A stretch of 64,000 nt of DNA from Sporosarcina globispora (GTDB lineage: Bacteria > Bacillota > Bacilli > Bacillales > Cytobacillaceae), in contig NZ_LGUF01000007.1 in assembly GCF_001274725.1 (NCBI RefSeq), positions 3,258,326 through 3,322,325 on the forward strand. Direction: 5' to 3'. The notes below the pieces were generated by a model. The model ran no database searches. It saw only the letters and a program-made list of their open reading frames with translations, and was not told where the DNA came from. Position 1 is the stretch's first letter; each line of letters begins with the position of its first letter. Below, piece after piece: positions 8,384 to 17,539 of this stretch. Made by a program: the position numbers and the translations under genes.

Positions 8384-9241
8384 TTAAACTAATGAAGCTC
8401 TTTTCTTCTTAACTTTCAGCCCTTTCCAAATCAATCCATGCTTAGGAGAGAACAAGAAAACCAGCACGAAGATTGCCGTAGCTGCAATGACAATCGTTGC
8501 TCCAGAGGCTAAGTTGTAGGTGAAACTGAAGTATAGACCCACGATGGATGAAACCACACCAATTCCAGCTGCAAGGAAAATCATTACCCACAGGCGCTCG
8601 GTTAACAGGTATGCTGCCGCTGCAGGTGTGATCAGCATGGCAACAACCAGGATAATACCTACTGTCTGGAGGGATGCAACAGTTACCATCGTCAAAAGAG
8701 TCATTAGGAAATAGTGAATGAAACGCACTGGCAATCCATAGGCTGCTCCCATCGTTTCGTCAAACGATGTAACCAGCAGTTCTTTGTAAAAGAGGTAAAC
8801 AGCCGCTATTACAACCAGGCTGATGCCAAATGTGATCCACATATCGGATGTTCTTACTGCCAGAACATTACCAAACAAAATATGGTATAAATCTGTACTG
8901 CTTTTTAGCATGGTAATAATGAGTATTCCTGACGCAAATGCTGCTGTAAACATAATGCCAATCGAGGTATCGTGCTTAATCCGGCTGTTCTGGGATACAA
9001 ACCCAATGGCAAGCGCAGTGATCACTCCGCTTATGACTGCTCCAAAGAAGAAGTTAACCCCCAGCATGTATGAAATAGCGACGCCGGGAAGTACAGCATG
9101 TGAGATGGCATCTCCCATGAGAGCCATTCCTCTAAGGATAATGAAACAGCCAATGACTCCGCAGATAATTCCTACCATAACGGATGTTAATAACGCTTTT
9201 TGCAGAAAACCATACTGCATTACCGCTTCAATAAAAGCCAT
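8384..9241 (-). CDS. mntC: Manganese ABC transporter permease
   Basis: 285 aa, eight or nine hydrophobic helices, ABC-3 (ZnuB/MntB) permease family. The conserved GDAISHAVLPGVAISYMLG block and the AASLQTVGIILVVAML-like helix region are typical. Its ATG overlaps the mntB stop (TAATG), so the two are translationally coupled. Only one permease gene is present, unlike the two (mntC, mntD) of B. subtilis, so it probably works as a homodimer. Regulated from the operator upstream of mntB. Confidence 0.88.
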   Translation of the reverse strand: MAFIEAVMQYGFLQKALLTSVMVGIICGVIGCFIILRGMALMGDAISHAVLPGVAISYMLGVNFFFGAVISGVITALAIGFVSQNSRIKHDTSIGIMFTAAFASGILIITMLKSSTDLYHILFGNVLAVRTSDMWITFGISLVVIAAVYLFYKELLVTSFDETMGAAYGLPVRFIHYFLMTLLTMVTVASLQTVGIILVVAMLITPAAAAYLLTERLWVMIFLAAGIGVVSSIVGLYFSFTYNLASGATIVIAATAIFVLVFLFSPKHGLIWKGLKVKKKRASLV

Positions 9242-9990
9242 TATAACGACACCCCAATCTCATTCATAAATGCAAATTGCCCTTTGTAGGCTTTTGCAAT
9301 CACCTCAGGCTTAAACACCTCTTCAACGGTTCCGAAACTGATCAATTCTTTATTTAATAAAATCAACTGATTGAAATAATCATTCGCCTTGCTCAAGTCA
9401 TGATGTACCACGATAACGGTTTTTCCTTGACGGCAAAGCTCCTTAAGTATTTTGACAATGGTTTCTTCACTGGATACATCTACTCCCACAAAAGGCTCAT
9501 CGAGAAAAAACAGGTCTGCTTTTTGTGCAAGTGCTCTTGCCAGAAACACCCTTTGCTGCTGGCCGCCTGATAATTCACCAATCTGTCTTTTGCTGAATTC
9601 CTCCATGCCAACACGCTGAAGGCATTCAATCGCCCACTCTTTATCTTTTTTCTTTGGACGGCGGAACAGTTTTAAATGTGGATAAGTTCCGATTAGAACG
9701 GCATCAAGCACTGTGATCGGAAAATCCCAATCTATGTCATTTCGCTGCGGAACATAGGCGATATTTTTTCGCACCTCTTTGATGGTTCTTCCCATTACTT
9801 TTACATCGCCTTTATCCTTTGGTATGAGATTTAGCATGGCTTTTAAAAAGGTCGATTTTCCTGCGCCGTTCGGCCCGATAATTCCTACCAAATTTCCAGT
9901 ATTAACTGATAGGCTTACTCCTTTTACTGCTTCATTTCCATAATAAGAAACATACAAATCTTGAATAGAGATTGCAGGATCTTTCATCAT
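9241..9990 (-). CDS. mntB: Manganese ABC transporter ATP-binding protein
   Basis: 249 aa ATPase energising Mn(II) import. It shows Walker A GPNGAGKST, a Q-loop region YVPQRNDIDWDFP, signature LSGGQQQR, Walker B ADLFFLDEP and the switch His in VVHHDLS. The chosen start is the ATG at 9990 (MMKDPAIS), because GGGAGAG lies 5-6 nt upstream; a longer frame to 10047 has no such site. First gene of mntB-mntC-mntA, directly downstream of the promoter-operator at 10090-10132. Confidence 0.9.
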   Translation of the reverse strand: MMKDPAISIQDLYVSYYGNEAVKGVSLSVNTGNLVGIIGPNGAGKSTFLKAMLNLIPKDKGDVKVMGRTIKEVRKNIAYVPQRNDIDWDFPITVLDAVLIGTYPHLKLFRRPKKKDKEWAIECLQRVGMEEFSKRQIGELSGGQQQRVFLARALAQKADLFFLDEPFVGVDVSSEETIVKILKELCRQGKTVIVVHHDLSKANDYFNQLILLNKELISFGTVEEVFKPEVIAKAYKGQFAFMNEIGVSL

Positions 9991-10089
9991 TTTTCTCTCC
10001 CTTGCTTGCAGTTTTATAGTGAAACATCTTTTTTTTGGTTTATGCAAGTTAACGTCCTTTGGACAAGAATTATAGATTGATAAAAAAGT

Positions 10090-10132
10090 TTTGCCTTAAT
10101 GCAAATTATATGCGAATCACAAACAATGTCAA
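10090..10132 (-). promoter_or_regulatory. mntBCA promoter with MntR-type operator
   Basis: On the minus strand TTGACA (10132-10127), 16 bp, TATAAT (10110-10105), then TTTGCATTAAGGCAAA (10105-10090), a TTTGC/GCAAA inverted repeat resembling B. subtilis MntR boxes. The operator touches the -10, so bound repressor would block transcription. The rest of 10133-10358 holds no gene I can see. Confidence 0.85.
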
Positions 10133-10364
10133 CATAAAAATTTTTTTGTTTATTTTAATGAAAGTTTCAAAGAGATGAATCTTCCAAAAAACGGATAATT
10201 ATAAAAGGAAATTTGTGAATCCAGGCTCTGGTAATCAATTCGTTTAATGGTAAAATTAGGGGAGATTCAACACCAGCATCCTATATAAGGGTGTTAATTT
10301 GTAAATATATGAAACTTTTTACCCTTTTTGATCGTTTAATTAGTAGAAGGCGGGATAGGTGCTT

Positions 10365-10943
10365 ATGATCAATGATGTGTTGACTGCCTTTATAGTTATG
10401 ATCTTTTCTTATTCAATGGGGAGCATAACAGGGGCTTATTATGTGGTTAAATACTTATCAAAAGAGGATATAAGGTATAAAGGGAGCGGAAATGTAGGTG
10501 CAACCAATGCCGGAAGAGCGCTCGGGAAGAAGGGGTTCTTGCTGACTATAGCGGTTGATGCTTTAAAGGCATGGGCAGCATTATATTTAACTGGTCTTAT
10601 GTCTGACGCCAATGGATTATTAATCCTTAGTGCTGTTTGCGTGCTTATTGGCCATCTTTTTCCTATTCAGCTGGGGTTCCACGGGGGGAAAGGAGTGGTT
10701 GTCTACTTGGCTTCGGCCTTGTTTTTAGAGCCTATAACAATAGCGATAATGGCCATCACGATGGGAATTTCCTATGCAGCTCTGCAAAAGTATACATTAT
10801 CGGGTTTTATCGCCATGGCTTCCATTCCCATAACAGCCTGGGTGATTGGTGATTCATTCATAATACCTGCTGGCCTTTTGCTGCTGCTTTTTATTGTCCT
10901 GATTTCCCATACCAATTTCATCATGCCTAAACATAGGAGGTAA
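10365..10943 (+). CDS. PlsY-family glycerol-3-phosphate acyltransferase paralog
   Basis: 192 aa membrane protein of the PlsY family, which transfers acyl from acyl-phosphate to glycerol 3-phosphate. The three family motifs are present: GSGNVGATNAGRALGKKGF near residue 42, a loop around VDALKAW, and GHLFPIQLGFHGGKGV near residue 95. The start chosen is ATG 10365; the region AAGGCGGGATAGG lies upstream. The stop is only 3 nt before the next GTG start. In this operon it may be a specialised acyltransferase rather than the housekeeping PlsY. Confidence 0.85.
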   Translation: MINDVLTAFIVMIFSYSMGSITGAYYVVKYLSKEDIRYKGSGNVGATNAGRALGKKGFLLTIAVDALKAWAALYLTGLMSDANGLLILSAVCVLIGHLFPIQLGFHGGKGVVVYLASALFLEPITIAIMAITMGISYAALQKYTLSGFIAMASIPITAWVIGDSFIIPAGLLLLLFIVLISHTNFIMPKHRR

Positions 10944-10946
10944 CCT

Positions 10947-12557
10947 GTGAATATTATCTGCAAAATCGCATCTGAACCGAATGAATTCGAACAAATTCAT
11001 CAGCTCAACTATCAGACATTCGTGGAAGAAATTCCTCAGCATAAGCAAAATCAAGATCAGCATTTAATTGATAAATTTCATGAAGAAAATACATATGTCA
11101 TTGCCAAGGCTGGCGAGGAAGTTGCAGGAATGATCGCAATCCGCGCCAAAAGGCCATTTTCACTTGATTATAAACTTCCTAATCTCGAAGAATACTTGCC
11201 GGTTAAGGGAGAACTTTGTGAGGTCCGCCTGCTGTCAGTCAAAAAAGAGTATCGCAGCACGCGTGTTTTTTACCAGCTTTGTGAAATGCTTGTTGAGCTT
11301 TGCCTCGAAAAAAATTATACGATGGCGCTTATATCGGGCACTGTCAGGCAGCTGAAATTGTATAAACGGATTGGTTTTCTGCCTTTTGGTCCTCTGACAG
11401 GGGAGGAGGGCGCCCAGTTTCAGCCAATGTATCTCACAAAAGAGAATTTTGAACGTTCAACGAAAGCCTTTAAACGCCTAATGGCAAGAAATTCAGCACC
11501 AGCCGAACAGCACTCTTTTTTGCCTGGGCCTGTGCCAATTCATGCAAGAGTGAAAAGGGCTTTTGCAAAAGAAGCCGTTTCTCACCGTAATTCTGATTTT
11601 ATCAGCGGTTTAAAAGACTTGCGTTCCCAATTGTGCAAGATGACAGGTGCCTCATATGCTGAAGTAGTTGTTGGGACAGGAACACTTTCCAACGACCTTG
11701 TGGCTGCACAGTTGAAAAACATCGAAGGGGATGGTCTGATTCTTGCCAATGGTGAATTTGGCTATCGTCTCATTGATCATGCCAGGAGGTTTCAATTGTC
11801 ATTTTTTACGATTGAAAAAGAGTGGAATGAACCAATTTCTCACGAAGAACTAGCATACACGCTGAAAGAAAACCCTTCCATTAAATGGGTGTGGACCGTG
11901 CATTGTGAAACTTCAACGGGGTATGTATTCAATATAAGCAGCATTCAGGAGCTATGCCAGGAGCATGGTGCAGAGCTTTGTGTGGATGCATGCAGCACTG
12001 CCGGAATCATTCCGCTGAATCTTAAGGATATATACTTTGGATCGACCGTCAGCGGAAAGGGATTTGGTTCGTTTCCGGGGCTGGCGATTGTGTTCCATCG
12101 TGAAAAGATTAAAGGGAATAGGACAGTTCCAAGATACTTGGACTTAAAGATGTACGAAGAAAATCAAAGCATTCCATTCACTCATTCTTCCAATCTGGTG
12201 AACGCATTAAAACAGAGCATAAAGCTGATAGATTTTGAGAAAGTAACATTATTGGCTGGAAAAGCAAGAAAAAAGCTCAAAGACAGCGGATTTTCCGTTC
12301 TTGGCGACGAAGATTATTCGCCTGGCATCCTGACGATCAGTTTGCCGCAGAGTATTTCGAGCAGGGCATTTGGCGACACATGCAAACAGAAAGGAATTCT
12401 TTTAAGCTATGAAAGCGTGTACCTTCTTGAAAGAAATTGGGTTCAGCTGGCTCTTATGGGTGCACAGGAAGAGCAGAAGGTCATGACATCCCTCGAAATG
12501 ATGGCAGATATTTTAGAAAAACAATATGAAAAGCGGTATGATTATGAAGTTATTTAA
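10947..12557 (+). CDS. GNAT acetyltransferase fused to class V aminotransferase
   Basis: 536 aa fusion. Residues 1-165 are a GNAT domain (VRLLSVKKEYRSTRVFYQL as motif A, then LYKRIGFLPFG). From about 190 the chain is a fold-type I, class V PLP enzyme: FLPGPVPIHARVKRAF, VVVGTGTLSNDLVAAQL for cofactor phosphate, CVDACSTAGIIPL with the PLP-ring Asp, and TVSGKGFGSFPGL with the Schiff-base Lys. The pattern resembles alanine-glyoxylate and 2-aminoethylphosphonate aminotransferases; the substrate is unknown. GTG start behind AGGAGG. It is flanked by PlsY-like and LtaS-like genes with a 3-nt gap and a 14-nt overlap. Confidence 0.85.
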   Translation: MNIICKIASEPNEFEQIHQLNYQTFVEEIPQHKQNQDQHLIDKFHEENTYVIAKAGEEVAGMIAIRAKRPFSLDYKLPNLEEYLPVKGELCEVRLLSVKKEYRSTRVFYQLCEMLVELCLEKNYTMALISGTVRQLKLYKRIGFLPFGPLTGEEGAQFQPMYLTKENFERSTKAFKRLMARNSAPAEQHSFLPGPVPIHARVKRAFAKEAVSHRNSDFISGLKDLRSQLCKMTGASYAEVVVGTGTLSNDLVAAQLKNIEGDGLILANGEFGYRLIDHARRFQLSFFTIEKEWNEPISHEELAYTLKENPSIKWVWTVHCETSTGYVFNISSIQELCQEHGAELCVDACSTAGIIPLNLKDIYFGSTVSGKGFGSFPGLAIVFHREKIKGNRTVPRYLDLKMYEENQSIPFTHSSNLVNALKQSIKLIDFEKVTLLAGKARKKLKDSGFSVLGDEDYSPGILTISLPQSISSRAFGDTCKQKGILLSYESVYLLERNWVQLALMGAQEEQKVMTSLEMMADILEKQYEKRYDYEVI

Positions 12558-14373
12558 AAAGCTTTCACCCATTTTGTTTGCCGTCATTTTTATCTGGATC
12601 AAGACGGTCATTGTGTCCTTTATCGGTTTTAATTTGCACCCGGAGAACTGGACTGATATTTTATTTATGCTTGTAAGCCCAATTGGATCCATTATGGTCA
12701 TTCTGGGAATTCATATTTATTTTAAGCGAAAGGTGAAACCGGCAGCCATTCTTGTCACAATGCTGATTCTAACGGGCATTCTTTTTGGGGATTTGCTTTA
12801 TTATCGTTTTTATACAGATTTTGTAACCGTTCCGATCCTTTTTCAGTTTAAAAATGTCGGAGGGATTGGTCCAAGCACACTTGAATTGATTAGCCCATGG
12901 GATATTCTGTTATTTGCAGATTTGGTCGTTTTTTGGCTTTTCTATATAAAACGGAAATCAGTACATGAGCAGATCACAAATAAATCAAGAAGACTTTATG
13001 CGGCTGTCAGTGTGTTTTTTGTATTAATGACCATCATTCTCGGCATGGTCAAAGTGCCTCATTTATTTTCGGAATCATATAATCGCCAGCAGCTTGTAAA
13101 GCATATTGGCTTGTATCAGTATCATCTGTATGATATTGGCATCGCTGCTTCATACCCGCTCAATCGCGCTTTTGCCAGTGCATCTGATGCTGAGGCCTCA
13201 GCGGAGTATGTACAATCTCATGAAGATAAGCCATCGGATTACTTTGGTGCGGCAAAGGGAATGAATGTCGTTCTGATCAGCATGGAGTCCACACAGAATT
13301 TTGTTATCAACCAGAAGGTGAATGGCCAGGAAATAACGCCTTTCCTTAATTCGCTTATTAAAGACAGCTTTTATTTCAGCCAGGTCTATGATCAGACAGC
13401 CCAGGGCAAAACGTCTGACTCGGAATTCATGATTGATACAGGCCTTTATCCATTATCCAGCGGATCGGCGTTTGTTAGAAAAACAGAGAACGCTTATCGG
13501 AGCCTGCCGCATATTTTATCTGATAAGGATTATTACTCAGCCGTTTTCCATGGGAATGAGGCATCGTTTTGGAACCGGGAGGCTATGTATGATTCGCTGG
13601 GGTATAATCGTTATTTTTCAAAAGCCGATTATCTGGTCACAGATGAAAACTCTGTGAACTACGGGATAAAGGATATCCCATTCTTCCAGCAATCTATTCA
13701 GCATCTGGAAAAACTGCAGAACCCATTCTATGCAAGGTTTATCACGCTGACAAACCACTTCCCATTTCTGCTGGAGGAGGAAGATCAGTTTATACCTGAA
13801 GCAAGCACTAGTGAAATGGTAGTCAATCGTTATGTAACAACCGTTAGATATCAGGATGAAGCCATTAAAACATTCTTCCAGGACTTAAAAGCAAGCGGAC
13901 TTTATGAAAATACGATGTTTGTATTATACGGCGACCATTATGGCATCTCGGACAAATACGAACATGGCGTTCTGGAGCTGCTGGGGCAGGAAGATACGAT
14001 TGTTAATCGCATGAAGCTGCAAAGTGTGCCACTCATAATTCACGTGCCAGGTGTGGAAGGAAAAACGTTTTCGAACATTGGCGGGGAAATCGATATTCGG
14101 GCAACTATCCTTCATCTGCTTGGCATTAGTGATGAGGATAATTTCAGCTTCGGGCATAATCTTTTTACAAGAGATCCCAATCATCCTGTTATTTTCCGGG
14201 ATGGAAGTTTCATAGCTAAAGACTATTTATACAAAGCCGGTAAATGCTTTAAAAGTGAATCGGAAGCAGAAACAGACATCAATAGCTGTGAACCATTAAT
14301 GGATATCTCCAGAAAAGAGCTGGGGCTGTCTGATAATATTGTACATGGGGATTTAATGAGGTTTATGGAATAG
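12544..14373 (+). CDS. LtaS-family membrane sulfatase / phosphoglycerol transferase
   Basis: 609 aa. Five N-terminal transmembrane helices (residues about 1-165) are followed by an extracellular sulfatase-fold domain. Catalytic features: metal Glu in VVLISMESTQNF, nucleophile Thr in QTAQGKTSDSEF, His in FHGNEASFW, and the Asp-His pair in LYGDHYGI. Length is close to B. subtilis YvgJ (about 617) rather than LtaS (649). The family moves phosphoglycerol or phosphoethanolamine from lipid to polymer. ATG 12544 begins inside the preceding gene. With its PlsY-like and aminotransferase partners it may build or decorate an amino-bearing envelope polymer (inference). Confidence 0.88.
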   Translation: MKLFKKLSPILFAVIFIWIKTVIVSFIGFNLHPENWTDILFMLVSPIGSIMVILGIHIYFKRKVKPAAILVTMLILTGILFGDLLYYRFYTDFVTVPILFQFKNVGGIGPSTLELISPWDILLFADLVVFWLFYIKRKSVHEQITNKSRRLYAAVSVFFVLMTIILGMVKVPHLFSESYNRQQLVKHIGLYQYHLYDIGIAASYPLNRAFASASDAEASAEYVQSHEDKPSDYFGAAKGMNVVLISMESTQNFVINQKVNGQEITPFLNSLIKDSFYFSQVYDQTAQGKTSDSEFMIDTGLYPLSSGSAFVRKTENAYRSLPHILSDKDYYSAVFHGNEASFWNREAMYDSLGYNRYFSKADYLVTDENSVNYGIKDIPFFQQSIQHLEKLQNPFYARFITLTNHFPFLLEEEDQFIPEASTSEMVVNRYVTTVRYQDEAIKTFFQDLKASGLYENTMFVLYGDHYGISDKYEHGVLELLGQEDTIVNRMKLQSVPLIIHVPGVEGKTFSNIGGEIDIRATILHLLGISDEDNFSFGHNLFTRDPNHPVIFRDGSFIAKDYLYKAGKCFKSESEAETDINSCEPLMDISRKELGLSDNIVHGDLMRFME

Positions 14374-14510
14374 AATAGTAAATAAAGAGAGGATCGCAAG
14401 GGATCCGTTCTTGACCGCTAAGAGAAGTGATTAGTATTACTGGTATTTTAGGAATGCTGCCAATAGGAAATAAAATTCATTAAAAAGAAAATTTACGTAA
14501 TATTATTAAG

Positions 14511-14545
14511 GTGGTTCCAGCTATTCGCTGGAGCCATTTTCTTTG
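14511..14545 (+). terminator. Terminator downstream of the LtaS-like gene
   Basis: TGGTTCCAGC-tattc-GCTGGAGCCA followed by TTTT. The rest of 14374-14779 is AT-rich without a gene I can support; it carries the Shine-Dalgarno of the next small gene. Confidence 0.8.
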
Positions 14546-14779
14546 CAGGATTGCGAAAAATCTTCATATGCAATGATTTACTTTAATTTTTAATTGATTC
14601 TACGGTAAAAATATTTTTGGTTTTTTTTTTAATAAGAACTGAGCCAGCAGAGGATTTTCTTATTCGAAAAAATGAATCTTTCCCCTATTAAAAAATAGAT
14701 TATTTCATCAGGGTGCTTATCCAATCCTTCTTTCAAATAATGCATATTTTAATGTAGAAGGGACAAGGAGGTGATTTAA

Positions 14780-14968
14780 ATGTCATGTGGAAGAAGATTT
14801 GATAATGTAGCAGGTGCATTTGATCGTGATGACAGAAGAAGAAGAGATATTGATGCGGATAACGTATTTATTCGTGCCAATAGAGTTATTATTGTCGAGG
14901 ATGATAGAAGAGATCGCAGAAGAGATGATGATGATGACAGAAGACGGAGAAATAGGTGTTTTTGGTAA
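14780..14968 (+). CDS. Asp/Arg-rich small protein, unknown
   Basis: 62 aa, very charged. It has a Cys near each end (MSCGRRF and RNRCFW), arginine runs (DDRRRRDIDAD) and alternating aspartate runs (DDRRDRRRDDDDDRRRRN) around a hydrophobic core, NVFIRANRVIIVED. A near-perfect Shine-Dalgarno AAGGAGGTGAT lies 5-6 nt before the ATG and a terminator follows, so it is a stand-alone expressed gene. No family is recognised. The charge-blocked composition and flanking Cys would suit a spore-coat or self-assembling protein; this is speculation. Confidence 0.75.
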   Translation: MSCGRRFDNVAGAFDRDDRRRRDIDADNVFIRANRVIIVEDDRRDRRRDDDDDRRRRNRCFW

Positions 14969-14992
14969 ACTGAACTTAAGGTTTTGGTCAAA

Positions 14993-15027
14993 GCTGTTGA
15001 GAAATTTCTTTCTCAACAGTCTTTTTG
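14993..15027 (+). terminator. Terminator of the Asp/Arg-rich gene
   Basis: CTGTTGAGAAA pairs with TTTCTCAACAG, then CTTTTTG. Confidence 0.85.
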
Positions 15028-15200
15028 CTTTCATATAGTATGTCATATACTCTGAATGTCCAGGCAGTATATGGTTGTTCGATTTAAAATCTTGGCTGCA
15101 GCAATACGGAGAAATATTTATTAGAATGAAGAAGGATCCAGCTTGCATTTTGTTATGCGGGCTGAATCCCAAAGCATTTTAATATCGTTTTCTGTTAGCC

Positions 15201-15674
15201 TTATTTAAAAGAAATGGATCGATAGATGCGTTTGATGGTTTCCATATGCATCGCTTCATGATAAAAGCCGAACAGAAATGCCTCTCCAGTTGTGTGAAAA
15301 GTTATTCCACTGCGGTTTATAAAAGGGCTAGGCAGTTTTTGATCAAGACGACCATGAAGAAATGTCTTTATTCGGGGCTTTTGTTCGGATAAGACAGACG
15401 CAATTTCAGTGAAAGAAGGCAGTGTTTCGGTCCAATCTGCCGGCTTTGTTCCCGCGCCAAAGAAGTGTTCATAGTTCATCGGGACTTTCATTGCTTCACC
15501 AGAAATTCCAAAGACCAGCTTTTCCTGAACAAATGCGATATGCCCGAAGTTCCAGCGGATACTATTGTTGAATCCTTCTGGAATGATATCAGAAATTTCT
15601 TCAGGAATGCGATTGATCGATTTTTCAGTTATGCCTCGCACCGTTTCCATATGTTTAAAAATAGTTTGTTCCAA
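15201..15674 (-). CDS. DinB-family putative metal-dependent protein
   Basis: 157 aa four-helix-bundle protein of the DinB/YfiT-like superfamily. The metal-binding His positions are recognisable: RWNFGHIAFVQEKLV near residue 45 and FYHEAMHMETIKR near residue 140. Such proteins are often thiol S-transferases (bacillithiol in Bacillaceae) or of unknown function. The start is TTG with GGGAGGGG 8 nt upstream. It is transcribed alone, with no clear operon partners. Confidence 0.8.
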   Translation of the reverse strand: MEQTIFKHMETVRGITEKSINRIPEEISDIIPEGFNNSIRWNFGHIAFVQEKLVFGISGEAMKVPMNYEHFFGAGTKPADWTETLPSFTEIASVLSEQKPRIKTFLHGRLDQKLPSPFINRSGITFHTTGEAFLFGFYHEAMHMETIKRIYRSISFK

Positions 15675-15914
15675 AATCTACCCCTCCCAATTCATATTCT
15701 CTAAAATAACATTTCGCGGTATTCACTTCATTTTCCTACACCAATAATTATTTTCATTCGAAAGGTTTTATGAATGATAGTAACCAAAATATCAGAATTC
15801 TGAAAACCTAAGTCTCAGGCCCTATTTCCATATACAGCGCAGGCTTCTTATTCCAGCGGCATTGTATCTTTATTATGGAAATATAATCATATTTTCTTGA
15901 TAGGGAGATACTTT

Positions 15915-16523
15915 ATGTCTAATCAAAAAATCTATATACTTCTTACGGATACGGGGACTTTATTGACCCGCCTTATTAAGCTTTACACAAAAAAGCCGTA
16001 TAATCATGCTTCTATCTCAATGGATCCGGATTTACATGAAGTATACAGTTTTGGGAGAAAAACAGCCAATAATCCATTCATAGGCGGTTTTGTAAAAGAA
16101 AATATCCGAGGGGTATTTTTTAGAAAGGCAAGATGCGCAGTAATTAGCTGTTCTGTTACAGATGTACAGCTGAACAAGCTTAAAGCATTCATAAATAAGA
16201 TAGAATCTGAGAAAGACGATTACTGCTATAATCTGCTGGGTCTATTTGCAATCATGTTTAATAAACAAATCTCAAGAAATAAAGCATTTTTCTGCTCTCA
16301 ATTTGTAGCAACTGTTCTGCAATGCTGTGGGATTGTTCAATTCAGAAAGCCTCCCAACCTTATTACACCTCACGAATTTATGGAAATGGAAGACTTTCAC
16401 GTTGTTTTTCAGGGCAATCTTGAAAAGTATTATTTAGATTTAGACAGCCAGACTAAAGAAGTAAATACATATATATCATCCCACGGCCAGGAACAGTTTG
16501 GACAAAAGCTGGCTATCTCCTAA
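15915..16523 (+). CDS. Permuted NlpC/P60 (YiiX-like) papain-fold protein
   Basis: 202 aa. The catalytic layout is that of the circularly permuted YiiX/YebB branch: His in KKPYNHASISMDP near residue 30, then Cys much later in KAFFCSQFVATVLQ near residue 132. No signal peptide or cell-wall domain is visible, so an intracellular or lipid/amide hydrolase role is more likely than peptidoglycan cleavage. The start ATG 15915 is preferred over 15897 because AGGGAGA lies about 8 nt upstream. No operon partner. Confidence 0.75.
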   Translation: MSNQKIYILLTDTGTLLTRLIKLYTKKPYNHASISMDPDLHEVYSFGRKTANNPFIGGFVKENIRGVFFRKARCAVISCSVTDVQLNKLKAFINKIESEKDDYCYNLLGLFAIMFNKQISRNKAFFCSQFVATVLQCCGIVQFRKPPNLITPHEFMEMEDFHVVFQGNLEKYYLDLDSQTKEVNTYISSHGQEQFGQKLAIS

Positions 16524-16542
16524 TGGAACAAAGAAGTTCCCA

Positions 16543-17433
16543 TTAGATTTCATTTACCATTTCTTTCTTTTTATACACTAAAGGTGTCATATTCATAGAC
16601 TTGCGGAATTTTTCAATAAAGTAACTTGTGCTATTAAATCCTACTTTAAAGCCAACTTCTGTGACATTCGAGTCTGGTTCTTGAAGCAGGAGCAGGCTCT
16701 TTTGAATGCGATAATTGATCAGGTAGTTTATCGGTGTTGTTTTTAGAATTTTTTTAAAGTATCTGCAGCATTCAGAATTGCTCAATTTCCCAGCTTTCGC
16801 AATATCGCAAAGACTGATCTTCTGAGCATAATGCAGATGGATCCAATTCAGCATTTCCTTCACTCGTTTGTGTTTTTCAGCTTCAGTCTGGCTGTATTCC
16901 AGTTTGAACCCGTTCCTGATTAACTGCTTCCATATGAATGTCAGCAGACTGGTTATGTTAATCTCAAAAAAAGGAGAATTCTCATTAATCAATTTGTTGA
17001 TTTCCACGATGGTGTCTATAATATTTTTTCCCCATGAATTATTCCGGTCAATTCTTATGTAAGGAAGATTTGTAGCTTGAATGTATGGATATATATAGCT
17101 GCTGAATAATTCCTGCGGAAGCAGGAAATGAGGGGAGACATTTAAACAAATATAAATACAGTCTCCGCTTAAATCCTCGGCCGAATGCAGACATCCGCTA
17201 TTGATGAAAATGCCGTTTCCTTCGTTTACAGACAGTTTATCCTCATTAATCTGGACCATCGCTTCGCCCTTTAGAATCAGGATTAATTGAATTTCATCAT
17301 GCCAGTGTAAAGGGATTTTGCCATTTATATTATTTGAAATTTTTGTTTCGTAGCAGGCAACAGGCATGACTACTGTCCTGTGGCTCGTCAGCTCTTTCAA
17401 GTTTTCATCCACTTTGAAATCTTTAATCTGCAA
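16543..17433 (-). CDS. AraC-family transcriptional regulator
   Basis: 296 aa. N-terminal cupin-type sensing domain (PLHWHDEIQLILILKGEA, residues about 45-65) and C-terminal double helix-turn-helix (ISLCDIAKAGKLSNSECCRYF and VTEVGFKVGFNSTSYFIEKF, then the P-x-x-Y motif). The chosen start is TTG 17433, since GAGGTGG lies 7-8 nt upstream. It diverges from the DMT-type transporter at 17540, which it probably controls in response to a small ligand. Confidence 0.85.
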   Translation of the reverse strand: MQIKDFKVDENLKELTSHRTVVMPVACYETKISNNINGKIPLHWHDEIQLILILKGEAMVQINEDKLSVNEGNGIFINSGCLHSAEDLSGDCIYICLNVSPHFLLPQELFSSYIYPYIQATNLPYIRIDRNNSWGKNIIDTIVEINKLINENSPFFEINITSLLTFIWKQLIRNGFKLEYSQTEAEKHKRVKEMLNWIHLHYAQKISLCDIAKAGKLSNSECCRYFKKILKTTPINYLINYRIQKSLLLLQEPDSNVTEVGFKVGFNSTSYFIEKFRKSMNMTPLVYKKKEMVNEI

Positions 17434-17539
17434 AAAAAGCCACCTCAATATAGTTATATTTTTTTATTATATTTAGCTATTTTTATTACGTGATTTGGAT
17501 TATTATAACACTATTATTATATTTAAGGTGGAATATAAC

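Noticed and set aside
14783..15172. Long minus-strand frame opposite the Asp/Arg-rich gene
   Set aside because: Shadow of the GAT/AGA-rich coding sequence; the plus-strand gene has a superb Shine-Dalgarno and a terminator.
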